A stretch of 35,077 bases of DNA from a bacterium (GCA_020350885.1 CP070727.1:3628940-3664016); one strand, 5' to 3'; positions 16,992-26,669 are shown, counted from the first letter of the stretch. Made by a program: numbers and translations. The notes: generated from the letters alone by a model not told the origin.

Positions 16992-19601
16992 ATGGACAGC
17001 GGGAAGAGGATCCTACGGAATACACACCGCACGGGGATCGGCCTCGGGAAGGGAGCGGTTCTCACTCTCGTTACCGTCTGCTACCTCGTTTCCCTGCGAT
17101 TCGCCTCGGCGATCCCGTGGCACAGGCTGCTCTTTCTCTTCTATTTTCTCAATCTCGTAATCGTGCCCGGGTATCTGTTATCACGTATCCTCTACACTGG
17201 CAAGCATGTCCTTTTCAGCGCAATACTGTCCTTTCTGTCGGGAACGGTTCTCCTCTACCTGATCCTTACATTGTTCGCCATCCTGCGCTGGAATATCGTC
17301 TTCGCCGGAATCGCCGTCCCGTGCATCTCTCTCATCCTCACGGTCCTGTCCGTTGCAGGATACATTGGTCCGAAAACCGCCGGAGGGCGCCTCCTGGTGA
17401 CCCTACCCACTGCACGGCACGCGCACGGTATCGTTGTCGCCGCACTACTTCTCGTTGCAACGGTGCTCGTGCTACGGACGGGTGATCCACTTCTCTACAC
17501 GGGAGACTCACAGGACCATATCGCTTACATCCGTACTATCTCGGGATCGCACGAGGCTTTCCCGCAGCAGTTTCTCTACAAAGACGGAGGTCTGCTGACA
17601 CGGGATCTCCGAAAAGGACTCCTTCATGCTATGTGGGGAACGATCAACACAATGACCGGCCGCCTCAATTCGAATTCCGTATGGCCCCTGACGGCATTGA
17701 TCGGGTCCCTTTGTATCATACTCTCTCTGTTCTGCGCAGGGACGATGCTCTCCCGGAACGCAGCGATCGGAATGCTTGCTGCGGTTCTTTTCGTTGTCTC
17801 CTACCGCGGCGGATTTAGGGGGCTCCAGCTCATCACCATTGCTCGTTCCTTCCCGTTCGGTAAGGTCTTTCTCGTCATGTTTCTGGCGAGTGCCGTGCTC
17901 TTTTTTGAAAGCCGGCAGAGGGGATATCTCGTCCTTGTGGTCCTCTCGGCCATAGCTGCCACCGGCACTCATATCAACCACTTTCTGATTATCGTATTCT
18001 TAACGGCCGTTCTGTCACTCGCCGCACTGTTTCGTTTCGGACGACTCGGGCGTAGACGGGAGGTAATTGTAGCAATCGCACTGCTCGCGACCGCCGCCGT
18101 GCTCCCCAACCTCCCCTACCTCCTGCTGCGTTACCTCAGGGATTACGCTCCGAACAACATAATCCACACGCATGCCCAAGGGCTGTTTAGCTTTACCGAG
18201 AAACTCATCGTCGTGAATCCAGTCTATTTTCTGAAGGTAGCCGGTCCCCTCTTCGTCGTTGCCTTCATCTCGATCTTTGTCCTCTGGAAGAGGTCGAAGG
18301 ACGATGGGCCGCTGCGTATGCTTTTCTGGGGTTTTATAGCCATCTGCGTGCTTGTCTTCAATCCCATACTCGTTCCGCTCATAATGGAGAGGATTTCGTA
18401 TCTCCTCTACCGTTTCGAGTTCGCTGTACCCTCGGTACTTGTGACCGCGTACCTCATCCACGAGCTTTGGCGGACGGGTCTTCCAACAAAGGAGAATCCC
18501 CTGCGGGGAAAGGCGGTAGTGGGATGGATAACCATAGCGCTCCTCGTCCTCTATCCGCTTCTCAAGACGCCCGCAAACTTTGCATATGGGAAACAAGCGG
18601 CGGATTGGTCGGGGCGTCTGAGCTGCACCGGTCTGAACGATCTCTATGAGGCGATCAATGCCGATGTTCCACGAGAGAGCGTCATCGCATCCGATCCCGT
18701 AACGAGTTACTGCATACCGGCATTCACCGATCAGTTCGTCGTCTGCACATACGATCAGCACTCGATACCGAACGATTCGACCGCCCTCGACCGGATCCTC
18801 GATTGCAGGGAGCTCTATGCACCCGGCTCAGGTGTCGCCTCCATTGCGCGGATGCTCGAAAAGTACGGAGCCGGGTACGTCGTCTTAAACGGCAGGATCC
18901 CCCCGCCGGTTACGCCGAGTTACTGGAAACCCACGAAGGTGCTTGCCGAGAGGGCGGCCACCATGTACATGAACGAACCAGGATCGTTCCGCCTACTATA
19001 CCATCACGATGGATTGTACCTGTTCGGATTCACGGGAGTGCAGCCGACCGATCACTTGGCCGCTGCACCGCTCGTGGATAGTGCCGTGGGCAGAATGATA
19101 TCACCCGACGAAGCATTGCGGCTTCCCGGCTCTGGAGAGCCGGGTATCCGCATAGCGGGCGTTCACGTAAGCAACGGGCACGTACGGCGCGGCGACACGC
19201 TCGGGATTTCGATAGACTGGGTGGCATTACAGCACTGTGAACCGAAGAGCTATACCACCTATCTGCGGTTCGACACCGACTTCGAGAAAGGAAGATGGTA
19301 CCGTGCTTCCTATGCGAAGCCATACCGAAAACTCGTCGAATTTCTACGAGGGCAGCGGTTCAGATTCCGCACGGAGCATCTCCCGCTCGAGGGAATCTAC
19401 CCTCCGGACAGATGGCCGCCGCGTACTGTTATCAGGGACCATGTAACGGTACGAGTGCCTCGCGACATCGCACCCGGCCGCTATTCAATATCGGTGAAAC
19501 TCACGACAAAGACACACACGCCGAATTACACGATCAATGACCTTTTTTCGGATGCAGATATGTACAGCGGGGCGGTAATGGGAACAGTACTGATCGAATA
19601 G
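16992..19601 (+). CDS. Large polytopic membrane protein, GT-C glycosyltransferase-like, with C-terminal beta domain
   Basis: An 869-residue protein with about 12-13 TM helices in the first 510 residues, then a soluble part. The membrane half has LLYTGDSQDHIAYIRTI (about 168-184), an acidic extracytoplasmic loop where GT-C enzymes carry catalytic Asp residues. Residues about 540-660 (PRESVIASDPVTSYCIPAF, VVCTYDQHS) match a linker domain usual in such proteins. The last 150 residues form a predicted beta-sandwich ending RWPPRTVIRDHVTVRVPRDI and APGRYSISVKL, typical of the C-terminus of PMT/ArnT-like GT39-type proteins. It would use a polyprenyl-phosphate sugar as donor. Substrate unknown; the exact family is not assigned. 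Confidence 0.72.
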   Translation: MDSGKRILRNTHRTGIGLGKGAVLTLVTVCYLVSLRFASAIPWHRLLFLFYFLNLVIVPGYLLSRILYTGKHVLFSAILSFLSGTVLLYLILTLFAILRWNIVFAGIAVPCISLILTVLSVAGYIGPKTAGGRLLVTLPTARHAHGIVVAALLLVATVLVLRTGDPLLYTGDSQDHIAYIRTISGSHEAFPQQFLYKDGGLLTRDLRKGLLHAMWGTINTMTGRLNSNSVWPLTALIGSLCIILSLFCAGTMLSRNAAIGMLAAVLFVVSYRGGFRGLQLITIARSFPFGKVFLVMFLASAVLFFESRQRGYLVLVVLSAIAATGTHINHFLIIVFLTAVLSLAALFRFGRLGRRREVIVAIALLATAAVLPNLPYLLLRYLRDYAPNNIIHTHAQGLFSFTEKLIVVNPVYFLKVAGPLFVVAFISIFVLWKRSKDDGPLRMLFWGFIAICVLVFNPILVPLIMERISYLLYRFEFAVPSVLVTAYLIHELWRTGLPTKENPLRGKAVVGWITIALLVLYPLLKTPANFAYGKQAADWSGRLSCTGLNDLYEAINADVPRESVIASDPVTSYCIPAFTDQFVVCTYDQHSIPNDSTALDRILDCRELYAPGSGVASIARMLEKYGAGYVVLNGRIPPPVTPSYWKPTKVLAERAATMYMNEPGSFRLLYHHDGLYLFGFTGVQPTDHLAAAPLVDSAVGRMISPDEALRLPGSGEPGIRIAGVHVSNGHVRRGDTLGISIDWVALQHCEPKSYTTYLRFDTDFEKGRWYRASYAKPYRKLVEFLRGQRFRFRTEHLPLEGIYPPDRWPPRTVIRDHVTVRVPRDIAPGRYSISVKLTTKTHTPNYTINDLFSDADMYSGAVMGTVLIE

Positions 19602-19639
19602 AGCCCTGGGCTGCCGCATCGGCCGCTCCGGCAAACTCC

Positions 19640-19645
19640 GGGAGG
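19640..19645 (+). promoter_or_regulatory. Shine-Dalgarno that favours an ATA start for the flippase
   Basis: GGGAGG (19640-19645) is followed after 7 bases by ATA at 19653. No ATG, GTG or TTG exists in this frame between the upstream stop (19599-19601) and the GTG at 19710, and the GTG has no comparable site in front of it. Confidence 0.5.
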
Positions 19646-19652
19646 CAGGACA

Positions 19653-20954
19653 ATAGCTTTTGTACGACGAAGCAGCGGACTCTTCATCACAAACATCATC
19701 ATCACAATCGTGGCGATGACGGCCGGGATCATCATTGCCCGTAAGCTGGGCCCCGAGCTACGAGGTTACTACGGACTCGTTATCTATGCCGTGAATCTGC
19801 TTGCCCTCGGTCAACTTGGACTTGGCCCGGCGATCACCTATTACACGGGGAAAAACACGGGGGAACGGGGCAGGATTCTGGGTTTCGTAATAGCATCTGC
19901 GCTCTTTCTGGGCGGCGGCCTCGCTGTAGTCTTTTTCTTCGTCTATCCCTATATCGCCGGTATTTGGACCGACATTCCTCGAATCACCATGCTGATCGGT
20001 CTTGCCGCAATACCCTTTTCCTTCTTTCTTACCTACTTCAATCAGTTTCAGATGGGTATGCTGAAGGTGATGCAGAGTAACATCGTTCGACTTATTCGCG
20101 TCGTATGTTACCTTCTCTGCATCATAATTCTGGTATGGATGATGAACGGCAAGGTCTTTGCAACGACGATCAGCTTCACGCTCTCCATCACCGTGACCGC
20201 CTTCGTCGGTCTGTTATTCTTCAGAAGCGGTGTCCAGCCGAAGTTCGAGCGGGATCGGACTTTCGTGCATCCTTTTTTCCACTACGGTTTCAAGGCATAC
20301 ATGATAACCATCGTCATCTTCCTGAACCACCGCCTCGACATCTTTCTGATCAAGCACTTTCTCACGGCGACCGATGTGGGATTCTACCAGATAGCGGTCA
20401 ATGTCTGCGAGCGCCTGTGGTTGATCCCGACCGCATTCGGTCACGTCCTTCTCCCCACACTGCTTACCATGGACAAAAACTCAGCAGAATTCACAGCGAA
20501 GGTATGCCGGAACAGTTTCATGCTCATCACCATCCTGGCCGTGCTTTTGGTAGGAGCGAGCAGGTTCGCCATCTCGCTGCTATACGGGACGCCGTACCTT
20601 CCGTCCGCCAAAGCTCTCTATGCCGTGATCTGGGGAGTCGTCGCAGCGACCGTACTGAAGGTTGTCGCCCCCGATTTCGCTTCGAGGAATCGGCAGCACT
20701 ACACCATTATCGCCTGCGCCGTGGGATTCGTGTTGAACCTCGCTGGGAATCTTTACATGATCCCACGGTACGGTATCATCGGTGCGGGTATCGCAACGAG
20801 CTTCGCCTCTGTCGTGACAGGAGTCATTCTGCTAGCATTCTTCATCCGCCAACAGAAGATTCCGCTCCGAATGGTGCTCATCCCCATCAGAGAGGATCTG
20901 GGGGATTACCTGAAGCACCTGAATAGACTGCTGGCCTATGTGAAGAGGAATTAG
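19653..20954 (+). CDS. Wzx-like polysaccharide flippase (MOP superfamily)
   Basis: A polytopic protein with about 12-14 TM helices. IIIARKLGPELRGYYGLVIYAVNLLALGQLGLG is the N-terminal signature (given here in parts: ARKLGPELRGYYG, then GQLGLGPAITYY) of oligosaccharide flippases that export undecaprenyl-linked repeat units. LNHRLDIFLIKHFLTATDVG and MIPRYGIIGAGIATS are also typical. From the first standard start (GTG 19710) the protein would be 414 residues but would lose most of helix 1; the in-frame sequence before it reads FVRRSSGLFITNIIITIVA, a normal flippase start, so translation probably begins at ATA 19653 (433 residues). The gene ends the plus-strand run; its stop overlaps the murB stop by 4 bases in convergent orientation. 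Confidence 0.85.
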   Translation: MAFVRRSSGLFITNIIITIVAMTAGIIIARKLGPELRGYYGLVIYAVNLLALGQLGLGPAITYYTGKNTGERGRILGFVIASALFLGGGLAVVFFFVYPYIAGIWTDIPRITMLIGLAAIPFSFFLTYFNQFQMGMLKVMQSNIVRLIRVVCYLLCIIILVWMMNGKVFATTISFTLSITVTAFVGLLFFRSGVQPKFERDRTFVHPFFHYGFKAYMITIVIFLNHRLDIFLIKHFLTATDVGFYQIAVNVCERLWLIPTAFGHVLLPTLLTMDKNSAEFTAKVCRNSFMLITILAVLLVGASRFAISLLYGTPYLPSAKALYAVIWGVVAATVLKVVAPDFASRNRQHYTIIACAVGFVLNLAGNLYMIPRYGIIGAGIATSFASVVTGVILLAFFIRQQKIPLRMVLIPIREDLGDYLKHLNRLLAYVKRN

Positions 20955-21883
20955 TCACTGGAATCGAGAGGGATCTGCTCGAGCTCGAGATAGACACCCG
21001 TCTTCTCGTATGTTCGCCGGCGTACTTCGGAGATCAATTCGTAAATATCGGCTGCGGTGGCATCTCCCGTATTGAGAATGAAGTTTGCGTGACGATCGCT
21101 CACCACGGCCCCACCAACACGTAATCCTTTGCACCCCGCCTCTTCGATGAGCCGCCCCGCATAATCCCCGGGGGGTCGCTTGAAGACACTTCCGGCGTTC
21201 GGTGGTTCGAGCGGGAAGTTCGCGCGCCACGTGTTCCATTCGTGTTCGATCTCCTCGAGAAGATGAATGGGATCACCGGGATGAAGGTCGAAGACGGCCC
21301 GCAGGATCATCCAGTCGGAACCCTTGAAGATACTGGTGCGGTAACCGAACGGGATCTCGTTACGCCTGAAGGTCCGTCGCTTCCCGGACGAGGTGAGCAC
21401 TTCGACCGAGACGAGGAGTGATGCCGTATCCTCCTTGTCAACCCGGGCGTTCATGAGTACGGCACCGCCGACGGTACCCGGCACGCCTGCGATCGGCACG
21501 AGCCCACCGAGCCCCTTCTTTGCGGCGGTTCTCGCCAGGACCAGTACGGGAACCCCCGCGTCCGCATGTACCGTCCCGTCGCTTGAAAACCGTATGGCTG
21601 CGTGCGGGTTCTCGAGCTTGAGGACAATCCCCTCGATACCGTCATCGGGGGCTATCACGTTGGATCCGGCGCCGAGCACCGTGAGCGGTATACCTTCCCT
21701 ACGGGCAAACCGGTACACGGCCGCCGCATCATCGCTGTCGGCTGCAGAGGCAAGGATCTCCGCGTCGCCGCCGATGCGGTACGTCGTATGTTTCGAAAGG
21801 GATTCCGAGGGAAGCACCGTCCCCTTGATACGCCTGCGGAGTTTCCCGAGTATCCGATCCCGCGCCGAAGCCACCTTCGTCAC
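20951..21883 (-). CDS. murB: UDP-N-acetylenolpyruvoylglucosamine reductase MurB
   Basis: A 310-residue protein of the shorter type II MurB form. It reduces enolpyruvyl-UDP-GlcNAc to UDP-MurNAc using FAD and NADPH in the cytoplasm. FAD-binding motifs are clear: VLGAGSNVIAPDDGIEGIVL (residues about 69-88) and PIAGVPGTVGGAVLMNA (about 129-145). The catalytic serine is in NAGSVFKRP (about 229-237), and SDRHANFILN follows. The C-terminal YLELEQIPL carries the conserved Glu. The start is a GTG 3 bases after the murA stop, preceded by AAGGTAGGG inside the murA end, so the pair is coupled. Its 3' end overlaps the flippase stop. Confidence 0.95.
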   Translation of the reverse strand: MTKVASARDRILGKLRRRIKGTVLPSESLSKHTTYRIGGDAEILASAADSDDAAAVYRFARREGIPLTVLGAGSNVIAPDDGIEGIVLKLENPHAAIRFSSDGTVHADAGVPVLVLARTAAKKGLGGLVPIAGVPGTVGGAVLMNARVDKEDTASLLVSVEVLTSSGKRRTFRRNEIPFGYRTSIFKGSDWMILRAVFDLHPGDPIHLLEEIEHEWNTWRANFPLEPPNAGSVFKRPPGDYAGRLIEEAGCKGLRVGGAVVSDRHANFILNTGDATAADIYELISEVRRRTYEKTGVYLELEQIPLDSSD

Positions 21884-21886
21884 ACC

Positions 21887-23137
21887 CTACCTTTTTCTGG
21901 CGATCCGGGCTCCGAGTGCACCAAGTTTGCGCTCGATCCTCTCGTACCCGCGATCGATCTGGTAGATATTATCGATGCGTGTTTTTCCGGTTGCGGCGAG
22001 GGCCGTTAGCAATGCTGCGGTGCCTCCCCTGAGATCGGTCGCCCTGACCCGGGTCCCCTTGAGTTTCCTTCCACCGTGAACAACGGCGCAGTTACCGTAA
22101 TGATCGATCCGGGCGCCGAAGGCACGCAGTTCCTTCACATACGCGAACCGGTCGGTGAACCGCTGGTCGGTGATCGTTGATGTACCTGTTGCGGCGAGTG
22201 CAAGTGCAGCAAAGAGCGGTTGCATATCGGAATTGACACCGGGGTACGGGGCCGTAAACATATCGAAGGGCCTGATCCCCTTCTTGCCGGAGACATAGAC
22301 GGAGCCACCCCATTCGAAGATCTCCATACCGGCGTCCCTGAGGTATTGCGTATCGACTCTCAGCGTCGAGAGGTCGTAGTCCTTGATCACGACCTCACCG
22401 CCTGTTATTCCGGCCGCGATCATCCAGGTCATCGCCTCATCCCCGCCGCTCATAATACGGTACCTCGTTCCCTTGAGCCTCCGCACCCCGTCGATCGTGA
22501 CGAGACGGCTCGACATACGGACCTTCGCCCCCATGCTGTTCAGGAAGTTCGCGAAGTCCTCGTTCTCGGGACGGGTGTTGGCATTGCGGAGTACCGTCCT
22601 GCCACGGGCGAGACACGCACCGATTATGACATTCTGTGTCCCGGTCGTCGAGGGGAGGTAGAAATCGACGTTCGCTCCCTTGAAGGTACCGACTGTACCG
22701 ACGATCCCTTTCGAATCCTTATCGATCTCGGCTCCGATCCGGCGCAGCCCCTCGATGTGGAGATCGAACTTGCGGGTACCGATATCGCACCCGCCCGGGA
22801 AGGGCATTTCGACCCTCCCCGTCCGGGCCAGGAGGATGCCAAGGAGGATCAGCGAGGACCGGATCCTCGAGGCGAGAAGCGTCGGAACGACGAACCGCTC
22901 GAGACCCGATGGATCGACCGTCACATTCGATCCCTTCACCGTCACCTTCGCCCCGAGACGCCGCATCACATGGACGGCGACCTTGATATCCTCCATGAGT
23001 GTGGGAATGTTCTCGAGCTCCACGATCCCTTCGCTGAGAAGCGAGCAGAGAAGGATCGGCAACGCCGCATTCTTCGCACCGCTGAGATGCATCTCGCCGT
23101 GAATCTCCGTCCCACCTGTAACCTCAAGGAAAGCCAT
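21887..23137 (-). CDS. murA: UDP-N-acetylglucosamine 1-carboxyvinyltransferase MurA
   Basis: A 416-residue protein, normal length. It transfers enolpyruvate from PEP to UDP-GlcNAc, the first committed step of peptidoglycan synthesis. Active-site residues are all present: Lys22-Asn23 in SGAKNAALPIL, Cys117 in PGGCDIGTRKFDLH (equivalent to E. coli Cys115, so fosfomycin-sensitive in principle), NSDMQPLF with the general-base Asp, DLRGGTA with the conserved Arg, and DRGYERIERKLGALGA at the end. The ATG at 23137 is chosen over a GTG at 23146 because GGGAG lies 8 bases in front. Finding murA-murB together inside a surface-glycan region on the opposite strand is unusual but each gene looks intact. 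Confidence 0.96.
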   Translation of the reverse strand: MAFLEVTGGTEIHGEMHLSGAKNAALPILLCSLLSEGIVELENIPTLMEDIKVAVHVMRRLGAKVTVKGSNVTVDPSGLERFVVPTLLASRIRSSLILLGILLARTGRVEMPFPGGCDIGTRKFDLHIEGLRRIGAEIDKDSKGIVGTVGTFKGANVDFYLPSTTGTQNVIIGACLARGRTVLRNANTRPENEDFANFLNSMGAKVRMSSRLVTIDGVRRLKGTRYRIMSGGDEAMTWMIAAGITGGEVVIKDYDLSTLRVDTQYLRDAGMEIFEWGGSVYVSGKKGIRPFDMFTAPYPGVNSDMQPLFAALALAATGTSTITDQRFTDRFAYVKELRAFGARIDHYGNCAVVHGGRKLKGTRVRATDLRGGTAALLTALAATGKTRIDNIYQIDRGYERIERKLGALGARIARKR

Positions 23138-23210
23138 AGGCAACACTCCCGTTTCACATGATTGACTCGATTTCTTCCTGCACCCGGGACGGATGCAAGA
23201 ACCATTCTCC

Positions 23211-25217
23211 TTACGGGAATATCTCGAATATTACAAACGCCTCGTTCGAAAAGACCTCCCGGTTCGTTCCGCCGGGGAGACCCTCTCCCCTCTCAAGGCC
23301 CACGGTGGTGACATCCCCTGGGCGCACTACACAATAAACGGGAATCGCAAGCCGGGACAATGCTTTTCTGGTGCTGTCGGCGACCGGTCCGCCCCTGTAA
23401 CAGCTCCTTGCGAAATCCTCACGCCATCGCACCGTTCTATCATCGTACCCCCACACTTCGGGATAGGCGCCGGCGGTCCAAAGCTGCCGGCGGGCGGCGA
23501 GTACCGGTATATCGTTTCGATCTCCGTTCAAAAAGGCTGCGTCGGTGGGTATCTTTTCCCGTATCCAACGGTACCCCACCTGCTCCGCGTCCGTGAGGAC
23601 GAGCCTGCCTTTGTCGACCGGCAGCGGCACGTCCATGGCACCGGAATCGCGGATATATGCGGTCCAGGCGAATGTGAATGTGGCCAATGCGCTGAAGAGC
23701 AACACTGCACAAACTGCGTAGCGCACGATCCGCCACCGCCCGAGGAGATCGAGTAGTGCGGGGATCCCGTCCCCCGCCAGGACGAGAACCGGCAGGAAGA
23801 CGAGATACACGAACTTATTGACGTTTCCGTGCGGCATGCGGGCGAAGGTGCCAAGCACCAGAACTGCACTGATCCAGAGGAGAAGGCATCTCTCCCCTGC
23901 TCCGTTGATACCATCCCGCAGCAGGCGCACACAGTACAGAACGATCGGCAGCGCGCCCGCCGCCAGAACCGTCCAGAGAAATATGCCGTTTAGGGTAAAC
24001 GGATTGCCCTGTATCGTATTTCTCGCTGAAAGGATCGTATGAAGATACGGAATGCAGGCCATTAACGCAGCGGCGAGCATCAACAAGCACTGGAGCGCCC
24101 GTTTAGACACCGGACGGTCCTTGCGCAACCCGGACAGAATCGCCAGGGCCAGGAAAGCTGTTCCGCCGCAGAGCAGAATCGAAAGCCCGACGACGGTGTG
24201 AAAGAGGATCGCCGAAGCAGTGTACAGACAGGAAGCGGCGAGATCGCTCCTGTTTCCCGTCCTGAGCCAACCGGCCACGGTATACATCCAGAGCAGTAAG
24301 ATGACAAGGCTCATGGCGAAGGGAGAACCGACGAGAAATTTGTCCAGAAAGAAGGCGAGGCTACCCACATACCGGAACGAGAGGCTCTGGAGGGCCGTGT
24401 ACACCCCGCTCCCCAGCATACGGTCGAAGACGGCCATCCCGGCTGTGTCCCCGAGAAGGCCCCGCCCCGCCAGAAATACCCACCCGCAGACATTCACACC
24501 AAAGACCGTGAGCAGAACCGCCCATACCGGAGCAGACCGTCTCCTGCCCACCCTGCCAGCGAGGAGAAAGACCGCACATACGTAGAGCACGAAGAATATT
24601 ACGTTGATCGCAGCCATGTGATCGAAGAGGGAACCCCCGCAGGAGGAACGGAGAAGCAGCAAGAGTATATGGTACGCCCAGAAGTAGCGGAGCTGAATCC
24701 CGGCATAGTACGGATCGGTGGGCGGGATACCGCCTGCAGCTATGCTCTCCGACACAGCGGCATGAAACCAGGCGTCCGACCGCAACCGTAGCACCGGATT
24801 GGCAAGCAGCGGCAGCGCCACGAGGATCGCCAGCACCGCGGCCAGGACAAGCACACTCCGCTCCTCCGTACTACGGATCTTCACGGCCGGAAACACGAAA
24901 CCGGCGATCATATACACAGCGAGTGAAACAACAGACGTTGCGATGAATGCTACCCGGAGATCAAATCCCGACAGCAGTACCACCACAGCGAACACGACGG
25001 ATACGAAGGGCGAAAGGACTCCTGCATGGAGCAGCGTGTCGACCCCCCCCTGACTGCCCCGAAAGAGGATCCTACCAATCGCCAGGCCGGGAAGAAATAC
25101 CACGAGGATATAGCCAGCAACGGTACCAGCTGCACCTCCGACCCGCAGGATGGACAGAACGAGCAGCAGAATGAAGAACATGCTCGCGTACATATGTGCG
25201 ACTCTGTGTTGTCTCAC
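23211..25217 (-). CDS. Polytopic membrane protein, GT-C glycosyltransferase-like
   Basis: A 668-residue protein with about 13 TM helices and a soluble C-terminal 150 residues. An extracytoplasmic loop carries LRSDAWFHAAVSESI, then GIPPTDPYYAGIQLRYFWAYH (about residues 145-180). The same pattern, D-A-W-x-H then P-P-x-x-P and I-R-Y-x-W-x-Y-H, occurs in the partial protein at the right edge and in altered form in its tandem neighbour. The tail YRWIREKIPTDAAFLNGDR and VLAARRQLW also matches the other paralogue (YSWIRDNTDINAVIIEKNE, FFANRRNFY). These features fit a GT-C transferase using a polyprenyl-linked donor. Start is GTG after GAGAGGG. It lies 73 bases upstream of murA on the same strand. 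Confidence 0.7.
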   Translation of the reverse strand: MRQHRVAHMYASMFFILLLVLSILRVGGAAGTVAGYILVVFLPGLAIGRILFRGSQGGVDTLLHAGVLSPFVSVVFAVVVLLSGFDLRVAFIATSVVSLAVYMIAGFVFPAVKIRSTEERSVLVLAAVLAILVALPLLANPVLRLRSDAWFHAAVSESIAAGGIPPTDPYYAGIQLRYFWAYHILLLLLRSSCGGSLFDHMAAINVIFFVLYVCAVFLLAGRVGRRRSAPVWAVLLTVFGVNVCGWVFLAGRGLLGDTAGMAVFDRMLGSGVYTALQSLSFRYVGSLAFFLDKFLVGSPFAMSLVILLLWMYTVAGWLRTGNRSDLAASCLYTASAILFHTVVGLSILLCGGTAFLALAILSGLRKDRPVSKRALQCLLMLAAALMACIPYLHTILSARNTIQGNPFTLNGIFLWTVLAAGALPIVLYCVRLLRDGINGAGERCLLLWISAVLVLGTFARMPHGNVNKFVYLVFLPVLVLAGDGIPALLDLLGRWRIVRYAVCAVLLFSALATFTFAWTAYIRDSGAMDVPLPVDKGRLVLTDAEQVGYRWIREKIPTDAAFLNGDRNDIPVLAARRQLWTAGAYPEVWGYDDRTVRWREDFARSCYRGGPVADSTRKALSRLAIPVYCVVRPGDVTTVGLERGEGLPGGTNREVFSNEAFVIFEIFP

Positions 25218-25307
25218 GGTACCCTCTCAACCGCCCGGAAGAGAATCGACACCCTCCCGGGGATGACCGAAAAACGCCCCAATTTTCGAACGGATGGATC
25301 TCCCCGG

Positions 25308-26456
25308 CTATTGGGACTCCAATCCGAGATGCGCACCCAGCGCCTCCGAAATGGCCTTGGATAGTACGGAATGCCCAAACCGGTTCATGTGCCCGTCGCA
25401 ATCGAAGTAGAAGTAAGGGTGATCCAGTCGGTGCTCGTCCCGATACGCAATGAAGTACGGCTCCAGCTTGACCATCGCGATTCCGTTCTCCGAGGCAATC
25501 TCCTCAAGCCGGTTGATGGGACGGTACGGTTCGAAGCCTGTCGGAATCGGATTGTTAATGGACTCTTCCAATTCCCTCCGCCAGTCATGACACACACGGA
25601 TATACTCGGGAATAGTAAGGACGATGAGCCGTGCCCCGTCCTCACGAACGGCTTCATCCAGCCTCACGAGACTGTGCTCCACAATGAGCCATGCCTCGAT
25701 CCACTCCTTCTCGACGGAAGGCATGTACACGTGCCACGAGAGGGAGATCCCCCCCGGGTCTCCACTTGCTCTTCGTCTATGCATCACCAAGTCCTTCAGA
25801 GCGACGCTCAGTTTGCAGTGACGCTTCAGAAAACTCTTCAGCTTGATAACACCCTTCCCATGCTCTCGCGGTTCAGGCCTGCTGACCCGGACCGCACCTT
25901 CATCGATATAGCCGGTCGTCAGACCGAGTTCACCCGCCCCACGTGCCAGTCGGCGCAAGTCTCTCGAGCTATCCATCACATCGTTGGATACGAAGAAGAG
26001 AAGAACGAGATCGGGCTTGTACCTGCGTACGAATTTCTCGTAGAGCAGATATTCCTGCAGTGTACCGAGACCGCTCAACCCAAAGTTCATGAACTCAGTG
26101 CATCCCCCACTCATCTTCTCGAGCTGTTCATCTATCACGTATCCGTCGGGAACGGACAGGCCCTCTATAAAGGAATCGCCGAGGATCGCAACCCTGACCC
26201 GTTCTGTCGCCACCTCCCAGTCATCGTCCCGGAACCCATCGCTGTTCGTCCGTATATGACTGTTCTTGTAACACTTCCTGGCCCAGGTCGCTCCCCTCTG
26301 GTCGGGAGCGAGAATGATTCCGATATCTGGATCGAAACGGTATTCTATATCGGAGCCGAATCTGGTGTACTTCGACGGAAAGATCCGCAGGATGGTCTCG
26401 GCGAGGAGAAGAGCGATAACGACACCGAACAGCATGGTCAGGAGATTCTTCACCAT
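25308..26456 (-). CDS. Membrane-anchored SGNH/GDSL hydrolase
   Basis: A 382-residue protein with one N-terminal TM segment (LLTMLFGVVIALLLAETILRIF). The catalytic blocks of the SGNH fold are in order: AILGDSFIEG with Ser95, NFGLSGLGTLQ (block II Gly), FFVSNDVMD with the Asn, and FDCDGHMNRFGH near the C-terminus with Asp and His. The DGHxNxxGH form is the one seen in alginate-acetylation type (AlgX/AlgJ-like) and related exported esterases. It would add or remove O-acyl groups on a surface glycan on the outer face of the inner membrane. It is the first gene of the minus-strand group; its 5' region is the long divergent interval. Confidence 0.85.
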   Translation of the reverse strand: MVKNLLTMLFGVVIALLLAETILRIFPSKYTRFGSDIEYRFDPDIGIILAPDQRGATWARKCYKNSHIRTNSDGFRDDDWEVATERVRVAILGDSFIEGLSVPDGYVIDEQLEKMSGGCTEFMNFGLSGLGTLQEYLLYEKFVRRYKPDLVLLFFVSNDVMDSSRDLRRLARGAGELGLTTGYIDEGAVRVSRPEPREHGKGVIKLKSFLKRHCKLSVALKDLVMHRRRASGDPGGISLSWHVYMPSVEKEWIEAWLIVEHSLVRLDEAVREDGARLIVLTIPEYIRVCHDWRRELEESINNPIPTGFEPYRPINRLEEIASENGIAMVKLEPYFIAYRDEHRLDHPYFYFDCDGHMNRFGHSVLSKAISEALGAHLGLESQ

Positions 26457-26522
26457 AAATTCAATTCACTCTCCAACTCAATTGGGCTCGAAACCCGTTA
26501 CTGTGCATGAGAACGAACACTA

Positions 26523-26559
26523 CATAATACATTATGAGGTGTATTAGGCTACGAGTATA
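26523..26559 (-). promoter_or_regulatory. candidate promoter region of the SGNH hydrolase gene with inverted repeat
   Basis: On the minus strand TATACT (26554-26559) matches five of six -10 bases, without a convincing -35. The inverted repeat CATAAT-N2-ATTATG (26523-26536) lies just downstream of it, where a repressor would block elongation. Confidence 0.3.
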
Positions 26560-26669
26560 GCACATCGCCTCCTGAACCGAACACAGCTTCACCGTACCAT
26601 GTCGGTGAAACACCCGGCGCACGGCGGAATGCACGAGGTCTCCGGTATCGAGCCGTTTCGAGTTCTACG

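Noticed and set aside
22220..23161. 313-residue open frame on the plus strand
   Set aside because: Antisense of murA; arginine- and proline-rich without family motifs, as expected of a shadow frame.
25371..26510. 379-residue open frame on the plus strand
   Set aside because: It is the antisense of the SGNH hydrolase, whose catalytic blocks are intact on the minus strand.
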